Assembly (NCBI RefSeq): GCF_024437655.1
Contig: NZ_JANBVF010000005.1
Coordinates: forward strand, 29,446 to 93,445
Direction: 5' to 3'
DNA length: 64,000 nucleotides
From: Chitinolyticbacter albus
Lineage (GTDB): Bacteria > Pseudomonadota > Gammaproteobacteria > Burkholderiales > Chitinibacteraceae
Shown: positions 28,830 through 38,249 of the stretch, in pieces
Layout: every line of letters starts with the position of its first letter
How positions within the stretch are numbered: position 1 is the stretch's first letter
Made by a program: the position numbers and the translations under genes
The notes under the pieces: generated by a model
What the model was told of the DNA's origin: nothing
Database searches by the model: none
The model's input: only the letters and a program-made list of their open reading frames with translations

Positions 28830-29803
28830 GCCCCATCCGTTTGCACGCCGTGGCCCGGCAAAGTTATATCGATCAGCATTTCGCCGATTTCGCCGAGCTG
28901 CTCGCGGCGCGTGCCCGGCCGGATGATATTCCGCAGCGCTTCAGCATCGGTGGCCGTAGCGGCTGGACCTTCCAGACGCTGGCCACGCTCAACGACCTCT
29001 ACCACGACGAGTTCAAGTTCAGCGTCGGCGCGACCTGCCGTGCGGATGCGATCAACTTGATGCACAACGACGACTTCGGCTCGCGCGTCAAGCCATGGCG
29101 CGGGCTGACCGTGGTCTGCCGCGCTGATCGCCCGCCGGTGTTGGGTGCCGACTATGTGGTCGAACAGAACGCCGAAGCCGAGGCCGAAGGGCGCCTCTTC
29201 ATGCCGTACTGGCCGCAACCGGGCCTGCAGCCGCGCGAGCGCACCGGCGACGAGCTTGCCACGGTAGCCTATTTCGGCCGGATGGACAGCTTTCCCGACG
29301 AGCTGGCTTCGGATGCCTTCAAGGCGCGCCTGGCAGCGCATAGCATCACACTGCGTATCTCGACCGACAACTGGACCGATTATCGCGACGTGGACGTGGC
29401 ACTGAGCTTTCGCCGCAGCCACGACCACAAGTTGCAGCGCAAACCGGCCAGCAAGCTCGTCAATGCCTGGCTTGCCGGCGTAGTGATGGTGTGCGACGAC
29501 GAGCCGTCGTTTCGCGCCATCCGCCAAGGCGACCTCGACTACCTAATCGCACGCGATGCCGACGAGCTGGTGGACAAGCTCGCCGCGCTCAAGGCCGACC
29601 CGCTGCGCTTTCGCACCATGATCGAGCACGGCCGGGATCGGGTGCTGGCGTACAACCGCGAGGCGGTGGCACGGCGCTGGCGCGATCTGTTTGCCCGGAT
29701 CTGGGCCGAGCACGAAGGCGGCATTGGCCTCTCGGGCCAGCTGCTGCGCGCAGCGCGCTTCTCGGCCGGCAAGCTCGCCCACCCCTTTACCCGCCGTATG
29801 TAA
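28826..29803 (+). CDS. Putative glycosyltransferase, GT-B-like, unassigned family
   Basis: The 325-aa product lacks a family signature I can name with certainty. Visible are ATVAYFGRMDSFPDEL, a middle segment DVDVALSFRRSHDHKLQRKPASKLVNAW and a C-terminal DEPSFRAIRQGDLDYLIARD. The latter two resemble donor-domain parts of GT-B enzymes, where a sugar-nucleotide site precedes a conserved acidic residue. It overlaps the upstream GT2 gene (ATGA), so it is probably part of the same saccharide pathway. It could also be a non-catalytic partner. Confidence 0.6.
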   Translation: MSPIRLHAVARQSYIDQHFADFAELLAARARPDDIPQRFSIGGRSGWTFQTLATLNDLYHDEFKFSVGATCRADAINLMHNDDFGSRVKPWRGLTVVCRADRPPVLGADYVVEQNAEAEAEGRLFMPYWPQPGLQPRERTGDELATVAYFGRMDSFPDELASDAFKARLAAHSITLRISTDNWTDYRDVDVALSFRRSHDHKLQRKPASKLVNAWLAGVVMVCDDEPSFRAIRQGDLDYLIARDADELVDKLAALKADPLRFRTMIEHGRDRVLAYNREAVARRWRDLFARIWAEHEGGIGLSGQLLRAARFSAGKLAHPFTRRM

Positions 29804-29881
29804 CGCCACTCCGCCACGGCGCAAGCCTGGCCGCTGTGGCATCATCCTGGCTTGACCGTTACACCTGTCGGAACGCTGTTC

Positions 29882-31015
29882 ATGACCCGATCCGTCGGCC
29901 TCGTCACCGCCCAGAAGGCGGTATTCGATACCCCCATCACGCTGTCCTCCGGCGCCACGCTGCCGCGCTACGAGCTCGTCTACGAGACCTACGGCACGCT
30001 GAACGCCGACAAGTCCAACGCTATCCTGATCTGCCATGCGCTGTCGGGTAACCATCATGTCGCCGGGCGCTACACCGAGAGCGACAAGGTCGCCGGTTGG
30101 TGGGACAACATGATAGGCCCGGGCAAGCCCATCGATACCGATCGCTTCTTCGTCATCGGGCTCAACAACCTGGGGGGCTGTCATGGCTCGACCGGGCCGT
30201 CTAGCATCGATCCGGAAACGGGCAAGCCCTATGGTTCGACCTTTCCGCTGGTGCTGGTGCGCGACTGGGTGGAGACGCAAGCGCGGCTGGCGGACCTACT
30301 CGGCATCCACCAATTCGCCGCCATCATCGGCGGCAGCCTCGGTGGCATGCAGGCGCTGCGCTGGACCATCAGTCATCCGAAACGGGTACGCCACGCGCTG
30401 GTGATCGCGTCGGCGCCCAAGCTCACCGCGCAGAACATCGCCTTCAACGATGTCGCCCGCCAGGCCATCCTGACCGACCCCGATTTCTATGGCGGCGATT
30501 TCTACCAGCACGATACGCTGCCGCGCCGCGGCCTGCGGTTGGCGCGCATGCTGGGCCATATCACCTATCTGTCCGACGACGGCATGGGCGAGAAATTCGG
30601 TCGGCTGCTGCGCTCGGGTGAATACAAGTACGGCTTCGATGTGGAGTTCGAGATCGAGTCCTACCTGCGCTATCAGGGCGACAAGTTTTCCGATTATTTC
30701 GACGCCAACACTTATCTGCTGATGACCAAGGCGCTCGATTACTTCGACCCGGCGCGGCATTACGACGGCGATCTGGTGAAGGCGCTGGCTGAGGTAGAGG
30801 CCAAGTTTCTGGTGGTGTCTTTCACCAGCGACTGGCGCTTCTCGCCGGCGCGCTCGCGCGAGATCGTCAAGGCACTGCTCGACGCGAAGAAGCAGGTGAG
30901 CTACGCCGAGATCGACTCCAAGCATGGTCACGACGCCTTCCTGATGGAAGACGAGCCCTACCACGCCATCATGCGCGCCTATCTCAACAACATCGCGCGC
31001 GAGGTGCACGCATGA
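29882..31015 (+). CDS. metX: Homoserine O-acyltransferase MetX
   Basis: MetX acylates L-homoserine in methionine synthesis. The 377-aa alpha/beta hydrolase has the [14 protein letters not shown] segment, the nucleophile elbow [13 protein letters not shown] (Ser near residue 147), [12 protein letters not shown], and the catalytic His in SKHGHDAFL near 350. In many proteobacteria MetX uses succinyl-CoA rather than acetyl-CoA; sequence alone does not settle that here. It overlaps metW by 4 bp, a pairing conserved in proteobacteria. Confidence 0.95.
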   Translation: MTRSVGLVTAQKAVFDTPITLSSGATLPRYELVYETYGTLNADKSNAILICHALSGNHHVAGRYTESDKVAGWWDNMIGPGKPIDTDRFFVIGLNNLGGCHGSTGPSSIDPETGKPYGSTFPLVLVRDWVETQARLADLLGIHQFAAIIGGSLGGMQALRWTISHPKRVRHALVIASAPKLTAQNIAFNDVARQAILTDPDFYGGDFYQHDTLPRRGLRLARMLGHITYLSDDGMGEKFGRLLRSGEYKYGFDVEFEIESYLRYQGDKFSDYFDANTYLLMTKALDYFDPARHYDGDLVKALAEVEAKFLVVSFTSDWRFSPARSREIVKALLDAKKQVSYAEIDSKHGHDAFLMEDEPYHAIMRAYLNNIAREVHA

Positions 31016-31605
31016 ACGCGACCACCCTACGTCCCGATCTGCGCCATATCGCCGACTGGATCACGCCGGGCGCATCGGTGCTCGATCTGGGTTGCGGCGA
31101 TGGCGCGTTGCTGGCCTGGCTCGCCGCCAATAAGGATTGCCGTGGCTATGGCGTCGAGATCGACGTGGCCAGCGTCACCGCCTGCGTCGAGCGCGGCGTG
31201 AACGTGATCCAGAGCGATATGGAAGCGGGGTTGTCGACGTTCGAGGACAAGGCCTTCAATTTCGTCGTGCTCTCGCTCACTTTGCAGGCCATGCACAATA
31301 TCGAGGGCATACTCACCGAAATGCTGCGCGTCGGCCGCACCGGCATCGTCACCTTCCCCAACTTCGGCTACTGGGAAAACCGCTGGCAGCTGCTGCTCGG
31401 GCGCATGCCGGTGTCCGAGACCATCCCCTACGAGTGGTACAACACGCCCAACATCCACTTGTGCACGGTGTACGACTTCGAACGGCTGCTGAAGAAGCTC
31501 GGCATGTGGTCGACCGGGCGCGTGGTGCTGCACCAGGGAGAGAGGGTCGAGTTTCTACCCAATCTGCTGGGCAGCCTCGCGCTGGAGCGCTTCGAGCGCG
31601 CCTGA
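31012..31605 (+). CDS. metW: MetW, methionine biosynthesis partner protein
   Basis: MetW is a SAM-methyltransferase-fold protein found next to metX; it is reported to support MetX activity in several proteobacteria. The 197-aa product shows the nucleotide loop [29 protein letters not shown] and the family stretch [22 protein letters not shown]. Length is normal. The ATGA overlap with metX implies co-translation. A GC-rich hairpin follows at 31620-31647. Confidence 0.94.
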   Translation: MNATTLRPDLRHIADWITPGASVLDLGCGDGALLAWLAANKDCRGYGVEIDVASVTACVERGVNVIQSDMEAGLSTFEDKAFNFVVLSLTLQAMHNIEGILTEMLRVGRTGIVTFPNFGYWENRWQLLLGRMPVSETIPYEWYNTPNIHLCTVYDFERLLKKLGMWSTGRVVLHQGERVEFLPNLLGSLALERFERA

Positions 31606-31619
31606 TTCCACCGCGCGAG

Positions 31620-31647
31620 AAAAAAAGGGCCGCCCTCGGGCGGCCTT
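31620..31647. terminator. Hairpin terminator after metW
   Basis: A GGCCGCC-CTCG-GGCGGCC stem-loop (31628-31645) is bordered by seven A residues on the left and a short TTGT on the right. On the plus strand it would end metXW transcription but has a weak U-tract; read on the minus strand it has a strong U-tract. Confidence 0.55.
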
Positions 31648-31737
31648 GTCGTATCCGGCGCCTACATCCGGTGCATGCCTGATGGCGTGCGCCATCACGC
31701 GCCATGACAATCGCGCATCGCAAACGGGAGAGGGTGC

Positions 31738-32709
31738 ATGCAGACGATACGATACGGCGTGATCGGCACCGGCGGCATCGCCCGCCGTTTCGCCCAGGGG
31801 CTGTCCTGTGTGCCCGGCGCCAAGCTGGTTACGGTGTGGAATCGTGGCGCGGGCAAAGCGCAGGCCTTCGCCGCAGACTTCGACGCCACGGCTTGCGACA
31901 GTGTCGAGGCCCTGCTCGCCAGTGATATCGACGCCGTCTATATCGGCACACCGCACACCAGCCATGCGCCGTACAGTATCGCCGCCATGCGGGCCGGTCA
32001 CGCCGTGCTGTGTGAGAAGCCAGCTGCGGTGTCGCTGGCCGAGCTGGAAACGGTGCTGGCGGTGGCGCGCGAAACCGGTTGTCTGTTCATGGAGGCGATG
32101 AAGCCGCCGTTCTACCCGCTGTTCCGAAAGCTCGACGAACATCTGGCGCGCGACCCCATTGGCGCCATCCGCTACGTGCGCGCCGGTTTCGCCAACCCCA
32201 ACGTACCGGCCGGGCATGCGCTATTCGATCCGGCCATGGCCGGCGGCAGCCTGCTCGACATCGGCATCTACGGCGCCTTCCTTGCCACCCATTACCTGGG
32301 CGCCGTGCGCGAGGCGCACACGCTGGGGCGGTTATCGGAGGGCGGCGTCGACCTGTTTGCTGCAGTGAATGCACAGCACGAGTACGGCGTGTCGCAGCTC
32401 TATTGCGGCATGGATGTCTCGGGCGTGGGCGACGCGATGCTGGCGGGCGAAGCCGGCCACGTACTGATCCACGAAAAGTGGTGGAGCCCGTTGCGCGCGA
32501 CCATCGCTTACACCGATGGCCGCCGGGTCGAGATCGACGCGCCTGCGGTTGGCAGCGGTCTCAACTATGAAACCGCGCACTTTTGCGAGCTGCTGCGTGC
32601 CGGCGAGACACAGAGCCCCTTGCTCAGCCACGCCCAAAGCCGCGCGATGATAGGCTTGCTCGACGCGGCCCGAGCCGGGCTTGGCCTCGTCTATCCGTTC
32701 GAGCACTGA
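31738..32709 (+). CDS. Gfo/Idh/MocA family oxidoreductase
   Basis: This 323-aa NAD(P)-dependent dehydrogenase has the N-terminal Rossmann start IRYGVIGTGGIARRFAQGL, the IGTPHTSHAPYSIAAM segment and the catalytic-site motif CEKPAAVSL (Glu-Lys-Pro) near residue 95. The C-terminal alpha/beta domain follows. Substrates in this family are sugars, polyols or dihydrodiols; the C-terminus resembles trans-1,2-dihydrobenzene-1,2-diol dehydrogenase-like members. GGGAGAGG precedes the ATG. It converges on the metalloprotease gene. Confidence 0.85.
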   Translation: MQTIRYGVIGTGGIARRFAQGLSCVPGAKLVTVWNRGAGKAQAFAADFDATACDSVEALLASDIDAVYIGTPHTSHAPYSIAAMRAGHAVLCEKPAAVSLAELETVLAVARETGCLFMEAMKPPFYPLFRKLDEHLARDPIGAIRYVRAGFANPNVPAGHALFDPAMAGGSLLDIGIYGAFLATHYLGAVREAHTLGRLSEGGVDLFAAVNAQHEYGVSQLYCGMDVSGVGDAMLAGEAGHVLIHEKWWSPLRATIAYTDGRRVEIDAPAVGSGLNYETAHFCELLRAGETQSPLLSHAQSRAMIGLLDAARAGLGLVYPFEH

Positions 32710-32713
32710 TGCC

Positions 32714-33211
32714 TCAGCCGTTGGCGTGCTCCTGCCAGGTAAGCCACACCCGCAGATCGAACTCCAGCTGGTGGTAATCGGGCTCCATATGGCAGCACAG
32801 CTGGTAGAAGGCCTTGTTGTGATCCTTCTCCTTCAGGTGCGCGAGCTCGTGCGCGACGATCATTGCGAGGAACTCGGGCGGTAGCGCGCGAAACATCGCG
32901 GCGATGCGGATCTCGTTCTTGCACTTGAGCTTGCCGCCCTGCACCCGGCTGGCGAAGGTGCTGCTGCCGAGCGTGCCACCGACCAGATCCAGCTGGTTGT
33001 CGTACAGCACCTTGGAAGGCGGCGGCGTATTGCGCAGGAAACGCTGCTTGCGGCTCAGCACGTAGTCGTAGAGCGCGGCATCCGATTGCACCGGATTGGC
33101 ATTCGGATAGCGTTGCTGCAGCCAGGCGCCGAGCCGGCCTTCATCGAGCAGCGTGGTGACGCGCTCGACGAGGTGGGGCGGGTAGGCGGCAAGATATCGG
33201 TGCTTGGACAT
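32714..33211 (-). CDS. YgjP-like M48-type metallopeptidase domain protein
   Basis: The 165-aa protein carries a zinc-protease motif HELAHLKEKDHNKAFYQL near residue 120, with HExxH and a downstream His and Asn typical of the YgjP/DUF45 (WLM-type) group. GSSTFASRVQGGKLKCKNEIR is also family-like. The role is unknown; members are cytosolic predicted peptidases. The ATG at 33211 is used, because a possible TTG at 33229 adds only six residues. The stop is 4 bp from the convergent oxidoreductase gene. Confidence 0.8.
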   Translation of the reverse strand: MSKHRYLAAYPPHLVERVTTLLDEGRLGAWLQQRYPNANPVQSDAALYDYVLSRKQRFLRNTPPPSKVLYDNQLDLVGGTLGSSTFASRVQGGKLKCKNEIRIAAMFRALPPEFLAMIVAHELAHLKEKDHNKAFYQLCCHMEPDYHQLEFDLRVWLTWQEHANG

Positions 33212-33227
33212 GGCGGCGCTGGATGGC

Positions 33228-33254
33228 AAAAAGCCCAGCCTTGCGGCTGGGCTT
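33228..33254 (-). terminator. Terminator of tRNA-Lys(UUU)
   Basis: A 10-bp perfect stem AAGCCCAGCC (33231-33240)/GGCTGGGCTT (33245-33254) has a TTGC loop. Read on the minus strand it ends in U residues, and it begins 6 bp after the tRNA 3' end. Confidence 0.8.
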
Positions 33255-33260
33255 CGTGTC

Positions 33261-33336
33261 TGGTGGGTCGTGCGGGACTCGAACCTGCGACCAACGGATT
33301 AAAAGTCCGCTGCTCTACCAACTGAGCTAACGACCC
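33261..33336 (-). tRNA. tRNA-Lys (anticodon UUU)
   Basis: The minus strand folds into a 76-nt tRNA. The acceptor stem is GGGTCGT, the D-arm AGCTCAGTTGGTAGAGC, the anticodon loop CTTTTAA (anticodon TTT), the T-arm GCAGGTTCGAGTCCTGC, and CCA is encoded. It closely follows E. coli tRNA-Lys outside the anticodon stem. It reads AAA and wobbles to AAG. A second Lys tRNA lies just upstream on the same strand. Confidence 0.97.
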
Positions 33337-33374
33337 GTGCAAGGACCGGGATCCTGGCAACGGTACTACTAATG

Positions 33375-33397
33375 AAAAACCGGCTTGTGGCCGGTTT
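33375..33397 (-). terminator. Hairpin between the two tRNA-Lys genes
   Basis: The stem AAACCGGC (33377-33384)/GCCGGTTT (33390-33397) has loop TTGTG. On the minus strand it ends in UUUUU-C, a rho-independent terminator 8 bp after tRNA-Lys(CUU). The two tRNA genes therefore may be separate transcription units, or be joined by read-through. Confidence 0.75.
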
Positions 33398-33404
33398 CTC
33401 GTAT

Positions 33405-33480
33405 TGGTGGGTTGTCACAGGCTCGAACTGTGGACCTACGGATTAAGAGTCCGCTGCTCTACCAACTGAGCTAACAACCC
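33405..33480 (-). tRNA. tRNA-Lys (anticodon CUU)
   Basis: A 76-nt minus-strand tRNA has acceptor GGGTTGT, D-arm AGCTCAGTTGGTAGAGC, anticodon loop CTCTTAA (anticodon CTT), T-arm CACAGTTCGAGCCTGTG and encoded CCA. It reads AAG only. Its body is nearly the same as the UUU gene at 33261, which suggests a duplication followed by anticodon change. Confidence 0.96.
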
Positions 33481-33633
33481 GAAGAGGGCCGAATAGTAGC
33501 CCGGCCTTCCGGGGGTGTCAACACCCGTTCGCAATTTTGTTTCCGGCGCTCGTGGCGCACCCGGATTGGCCGATCGGCATGGCAAGCGCAGCGGGTTAAA
33601 CTCACGCTTTGTTCTGCACTCAGGGGGTTGGCC

Positions 33634-34023
33634 ATGCGCATTCTGCATACCATGCTGCGAGTCGGCGATCTGGATCGTTCGCTCGCGTTCTATACCGACG
33701 TGCTGGGCATGCGGCTGCTGCGGCGCAAGGATTACCCGGAAGGCCGGTTCACGCTGGCCTTCGTCGGCTATGGTGAGGAGTCGGATACCGCAGTGCTGGA
33801 GCTGACCCATAACTGGGATACCGACAAGTATGAGTTGGGCAATGCTTATGGCCATATCGCGCTGGAAGTGCAGGATGCCTACGCGACCTGCGATGCGGTG
33901 CGCGCCAAGGGCGGCCGTGTCACGCGCGAGGCGGGGCCGATGAAGCACGGCACGACGGTGATTGCCTTCGTCGAGGATCCGGATGGCTACAAGATCGAAT
34001 TCATCCAGCGCGGCACGCAATAG
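33634..34023 (+). CDS. gloA: Lactoylglutathione lyase (glyoxalase I)
   Basis: GloA converts the hemithioacetal of methylglyoxal and glutathione to S-lactoylglutathione. The 129-aa VOC-fold protein shows [27 protein letters not shown] and ending [15 protein letters not shown]. The metal ligands expected of the Ni/Co-type enzyme (His6, Glu57, His75, Glu123 region) are present. AGGGGG lies 8 nt before the ATG. Length is typical of proteobacterial GloA. Confidence 0.95.
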   Translation: MRILHTMLRVGDLDRSLAFYTDVLGMRLLRRKDYPEGRFTLAFVGYGEESDTAVLELTHNWDTDKYELGNAYGHIALEVQDAYATCDAVRAKGGRVTREAGPMKHGTTVIAFVEDPDGYKIEFIQRGTQ

Positions 34024-34065
34024 GCCGCTGCCACTCGCTCGACTTTCCCTGCACAAGGCCCCCGC

Positions 34066-35466
34066 ATGCAAAAACTGATCCCGCTGTTGCTCGGAGTGGT
34101 TCCAGCGTTCGGTCACGCCGCGGGGCTCGATGGCAGCGAGCTCTCGCTACTGTGGGCGCTGCCCTTTGCCGGCATCCTGTTGTCGATCGCCCTGTTTCCG
34201 TTGTTGGCGCCGCATTTCTGGCACGCGCATTTCGGCAAGGTGGCGGCGTTCTGGGCGGCGGCCTTCCTGATCCCGTGCGCCATTGCCTTCGGGCCTGGTA
34301 TCGCGGGCGGCGTGTTGGCACACGCACTGATCGAGGAATTCATTCCCTTCATCATCCTGCTGTTCGCGCTCTATACGATATCGGGCGGCATCCTGGTGTG
34401 GGGCAACCTGCACGGCTCGCCCGCGCTCAACACCGGCATACTGGCGCTGGGTTCGCTGCTGGCGTCCGTCATGGGTACGACCGGCGCCGCCATGTTGCTG
34501 ATCCGTCCGCTACTCAAGGCCAACGACAACCGCAGGCATAATGCGCACGTGGTGGTGTTCTTCATCTTCCTGGTCGCTAATATCGGCGGCGGGCTCACAC
34601 CCATAGGCGATCCGCCGTTGTTCCTGGGGTTTCTCAAGGGCGTGAGTTTCTTCTGGACGCTGGAGCACATGCTGCTGCCGGTGCTGCTCTGTGTGGCGCT
34701 ATTGCTGGCATTGTTCTATGCCATTGATCGCCACTACTTCAGCACGGATGGCGTACTGCCGGTGGACCAGACGCCGGATAGCGGCGGCATCAAGCTCTAT
34801 GGCACGTTCAACTTCGCATTGGTGGCCGGTGTGGTGGCGGCGGTGGTGATGTCCGGCGTGTGGAAGTCAGGTATCGAGTTCGAGTTCGCCGGTGCGTCGC
34901 TGTCGCTGCAGGATCTGGTACGCGATGTAGTGCTGATCGCGCTGGCGCTGGTGTCGCTCAAGTTCACGCCCAGGCCGGTACGGGCCGGCAACGATTTCAA
35001 CTGGTTTCCGATGCAGGAGGTGGGCAAGCTGTTCGCCGCCATCTTCATCGTGATGGCTCCGGCCATCGCCATTCTGCGTGCCGGGGAGGCCGGGCAGCTG
35101 GCGCCGCTGGTGCGCACGGTGTTCGATGCGGACGGGGCGCCGCGCGACTTCATGTTCTTCTGGATGACGGGCGCGCTGTCGGCCTTTCTCGACAATGCAC
35201 CGACCTATCTGGTGTTCTTCAACCTGGCGCACGGCGATGCGGCGCACCTGATGACCGATATGGCGAGTACCTTGCTGGCGATTTCGGCAGGCGCGGTGTT
35301 CATGGGCGCGATGAGCTACATCGGCAACGCGCCCAACTTCATGGTCAAGGCGGTGGCCGAAGACCGTGGCGTGAAGATGCCGAGCTTCTTCGGCTACATG
35401 GCCTGGTCGGTCGTGATCCTGTTGCCGCTGTTTGTGATCGTCACGCTGGTGTTCTTCCACGTGTGA
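34066..35466 (+). CDS. nhaD: Na+/H+ antiporter, NhaD type
   Basis: This 466-aa ion-transporter superfamily protein has about twelve membrane spans. It shows NhaD-type motifs: MGTTGAAMLLIRPLLKAN, ANIGGGLTPIGDPPLFLGFLKG, and SAFLDNAPTYLVFFN with an Asp in a broken helix. It would expel Na+ or Li+ in exchange for protons. Related family members carry citrate, so substrate is inferred. It begins with a hydrophobic, signal-like segment (VVPAFGHAAG). A strong terminator follows. Confidence 0.88.
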   Translation: MQKLIPLLLGVVPAFGHAAGLDGSELSLLWALPFAGILLSIALFPLLAPHFWHAHFGKVAAFWAAAFLIPCAIAFGPGIAGGVLAHALIEEFIPFIILLFALYTISGGILVWGNLHGSPALNTGILALGSLLASVMGTTGAAMLLIRPLLKANDNRRHNAHVVVFFIFLVANIGGGLTPIGDPPLFLGFLKGVSFFWTLEHMLLPVLLCVALLLALFYAIDRHYFSTDGVLPVDQTPDSGGIKLYGTFNFALVAGVVAAVVMSGVWKSGIEFEFAGASLSLQDLVRDVVLIALALVSLKFTPRPVRAGNDFNWFPMQEVGKLFAAIFIVMAPAIAILRAGEAGQLAPLVRTVFDADGAPRDFMFFWMTGALSAFLDNAPTYLVFFNLAHGDAAHLMTDMASTLLAISAGAVFMGAMSYIGNAPNFMVKAVAEDRGVKMPSFFGYMAWSVVILLPLFVIVTLVFFHV

Positions 35467-35492
35467 CGTGGCAGGTGTCGTTCGATCCCGCA

Positions 35493-35520
35493 AGCCCGGC
35501 TCACGCCGGGCTTTCTCTTT
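35493..35520 (+). terminator. Rho-independent terminator of nhaD
   Basis: The AGCCCGGC-TCAC-GCCGGGCT stem-loop (35494-35513) is followed by TTCTCTTTTCTT. It lies 27 bp after the nhaD stop. Confidence 0.85.
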
Positions 35521-35721
35521 TCTTGTTGGCGGCAACATGGCTGGCCAGTTGCGAACTTGCTTCACGCTTGAATATCGGCTTTAGTGATTACTCACATCGA
35601 GCCTGTTGCACCTACCGGGCTTTGACCTGTATCAGTTCGCTGAAATGGGAGCGGCATAAACTGCAACGCAACGAGGCGGCCTAACCCGTCCACTCATCAC
35701 AAACTGCTAACGAGGTGTACC

Positions 35722-38124
35722 GTGGCTAAGAAAGTGCTGAACAAAGACTTGTTGGAGAAAATGCATAGGTACTGGATGGCGGCCAATTATCTGTCCGTCG
35801 GCCAGATCTATTTGCTGAATAATCCGATGCTGCGTGAGCCGCTCAAGCGCGAACATGTGAAGCCGCGTCTGTTGGGCCACTGGGGCACCACGCCGGGCCT
35901 GAATTTCATCTACGTCCACGCGAACCGGCTGATCAAGGAGCGCGAGCTCAACATGATCTACATTGCCGGCCCCGGTCACGGCGGTCCGGGCCTCGTTGCC
36001 AATACCTGGCTGGAAGGCAGCTACGAAGAGTTCTATCCGAGCATCGACCGCACCGAAGCGGGCATGCAGCGCCTGTTCAAGCAGTTCTCCTTCCCGCGTG
36101 GCATCCCTTCACACGTCGCGCCGGAAACCCCGGGCTCGATGCACGAGGGCGGTGAGCTGGGCTACGCGCTGTCGCATGCCTTCGGCGCCGCTTTCGACAA
36201 TCCGGATCAAGTGGTACTCGCCGTGGTCGGCGATGGCGAGGCCGAAACCGGGCCCCTGGCCACCAGCTGGCACTCGAACAAATACCTGCATCCGGTGAAC
36301 GATGGCTTCGTCATTCCCATCCTGCACCTGAACGGCTACAAGATCGCCAACCCGACGCTGTTGGCGCGCCTGTCCAAGGATGAAGTCACCAAGCTGTTCG
36401 AGGGCTACGGCTACAAGCCGCACTTTGTCGAGCTGAAGAAGGAAACCTTCAACGACAAGCCCGAATCGTTCAACGACATCCACCTGGAAATGGGCACCAC
36501 GCTCGATGCGGTGATGGATGAACTCACCGCCATCCGTACCAAGGCCAAGGCTGAGCTCGCCGCCGGCAAGCCCATCGTGCGCCCCGCATGGCCGATGATC
36601 GTGCTGCGCACGCCCAAGGGCTGGACCGGTCCGAAGGAAATCAAGGGCCTCAAGGTCGAGGACTACTGGCGCAGCCACCAGGTGCCGTTCTCCGATATGG
36701 ACAAGGAGAACGTCAAGAACCTGGAACAGTGGATGAAAAGCTACGAGCCGGAAAAGCTGTTCGACAAGAATGGCGTATTCCGTACCGAACTGGCCGAGAT
36801 CGCGCCGACCGGTATCAGGCGTATGGGTTCCAACCCGGTGGTGCATGGTCAGGCCAGCAAGGATCTGCGCATGCCGGACTTCCGCAAGTACGAGGTGAAG
36901 TTCGCCAAGCCGGGTACCGAGAACGCCGAAGCCACCCGCGAGATGGGTAAGTTCCTGCGCGATGTAATGAAGGACAACGAAGCCGAGCAGAACTTCCGCA
37001 TCTTCGGCCCGGATGAGACCGCATCCAACCGCTGGGCCAATGTGTTCGAAGTGTCGGGCAAGACCTGGTTCGCCGACTACTTCAAGGAAGACAAGGCCAA
37101 CGATCACCTGGCGCAGGATGGCCGCGTGATGGAAATCCTGTCCGAGCACACCTGCCAGGGCTGGCTCGAGGCCTATAACCTTACCGGCCGCCACGGCTTC
37201 TTCAGCTGCTATGAGGCGTTCATTCACGTGATCGACTCGATGTTCAACCAGCACGCCAAGTGGTTGAAGACCACCAAGCACATCAACTGGCGCAAGCCGT
37301 TGCCGTCGCTCAACTACCTGCTGACCAGCCACGTCTGGCGCCAGGATCACAACGGCTTCTCGCACCAGGATCCGGGCTTCATCGACCACGTGGTGAACAA
37401 GAAGGCCGAGGTGATCCGTGTCTATCTGCCGCCAGATGCCAACACCCTGCTGTCCGTCACCGATCACTGCCTGCGCTCGCGCCACTATGTGAACGTGGTC
37501 GTGGCCGGCAAGCAGCCCGCGCTGCAGTACCTGACCATGGATCAGGCGATCAAGCACTGCACCACGGGTGTGGGGATCTGGGACTGGGCATCCAACGATC
37601 AGGATGGCGAGCCGGACGTGGTGATGGCCTGCGCCGGTGAAATCCCGACCATGGAGGCACTGGCCGCCACCGACTTGCTGCGCCAGCACTTCCCGGACCT
37701 GAAGATCCGCTTCGTCAACGTGGTCGATCTGATGACGCTGCAGCCGGAAGAAGAGCACCCGCACGGCCTGTCCGATCGTGAGTTCGATTCGATCTTTACC
37801 AACGACAAGCCGATCATGTTCGCCTTCCACGGCTACCCGTGGCTGATCCACCGCATGACGTATCGTCGCAATGGTCACAACAACATCCACGCCCGTGGCT
37901 ACATCGAGGAAGGTTCGACCTCGACGCCGTTCGACATGGTGGTGGTCAACCAGCTTGACCGCTACAACCTGGCCATCGACGTGATCGATCGCGTGCCCAA
38001 GCTCGCCAAGCTCGGTGCCCACGTGCGGCAGAAGTTCGTCGACAAGCTGGTCGAGCACGAGCAATACATCGCCGAAATCGGCGACGATATGCCGGAAGTG
38101 AAGAACTGGAAGTGGCCGTACTGA
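35722..38124 (+). CDS. xfp: Phosphoketolase (xylulose-5-P/fructose-6-P)
   Basis: Phosphoketolase is a thiamine diphosphate enzyme that splits xylulose-5-P or fructose-6-P with phosphate to acetyl phosphate and an aldose phosphate. The 800-aa product is full length. It has [19 protein letters not shown], the TPP motif [33 protein letters not shown], and [19 protein letters not shown] in the C-terminal half. The start is GTG 35722 with GAGGT upstream. It stands alone between terminators; no acetate kinase gene is adjacent. The 200-bp upstream gap shows no convincing promoter. Confidence 0.95.
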   Translation: MAKKVLNKDLLEKMHRYWMAANYLSVGQIYLLNNPMLREPLKREHVKPRLLGHWGTTPGLNFIYVHANRLIKERELNMIYIAGPGHGGPGLVANTWLEGSYEEFYPSIDRTEAGMQRLFKQFSFPRGIPSHVAPETPGSMHEGGELGYALSHAFGAAFDNPDQVVLAVVGDGEAETGPLATSWHSNKYLHPVNDGFVIPILHLNGYKIANPTLLARLSKDEVTKLFEGYGYKPHFVELKKETFNDKPESFNDIHLEMGTTLDAVMDELTAIRTKAKAELAAGKPIVRPAWPMIVLRTPKGWTGPKEIKGLKVEDYWRSHQVPFSDMDKENVKNLEQWMKSYEPEKLFDKNGVFRTELAEIAPTGIRRMGSNPVVHGQASKDLRMPDFRKYEVKFAKPGTENAEATREMGKFLRDVMKDNEAEQNFRIFGPDETASNRWANVFEVSGKTWFADYFKEDKANDHLAQDGRVMEILSEHTCQGWLEAYNLTGRHGFFSCYEAFIHVIDSMFNQHAKWLKTTKHINWRKPLPSLNYLLTSHVWRQDHNGFSHQDPGFIDHVVNKKAEVIRVYLPPDANTLLSVTDHCLRSRHYVNVVVAGKQPALQYLTMDQAIKHCTTGVGIWDWASNDQDGEPDVVMACAGEIPTMEALAATDLLRQHFPDLKIRFVNVVDLMTLQPEEEHPHGLSDREFDSIFTNDKPIMFAFHGYPWLIHRMTYRRNGHNNIHARGYIEEGSTSTPFDMVVVNQLDRYNLAIDVIDRVPKLAKLGAHVRQKFVDKLVEHEQYIAEIGDDMPEVKNWKWPY

Positions 38125-38148
38125 TTTTCCAAGCTTTATCTTGTATTG

Positions 38149-38174
38149 AGCCCGCCGCATGGCGGGCTTTTTTC
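38149..38174 (+). terminator. Rho-independent terminator of xfp
   Basis: A perfect AGCCCGCC-GCAT-GGCGGGCT stem-loop (38149-38168) is followed by six further T residues. It sits 25 bp after the xfp stop. Confidence 0.9.
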
Positions 38175-38212
38175 TTGCCGTTCGCTGCAACGACCCTGTT
38201 TCGCATTGCGGC

Positions 38213-38236
38213 AGAAGAGCCCGCATTGGCGGGCTC
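38213..38236 (-). terminator. Hairpin downstream of cca
   Basis: The stem GAGCCCGC (38217-38224)/GCGGGCTC (38229-38236) with loop ATTG is followed on the minus strand by UUCU. It lies 13 bp after the cca stop and probably ends that transcript. The U-tract is short. Confidence 0.55.
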
Positions 38237-38249
38237 GCCCGGCACCGGT

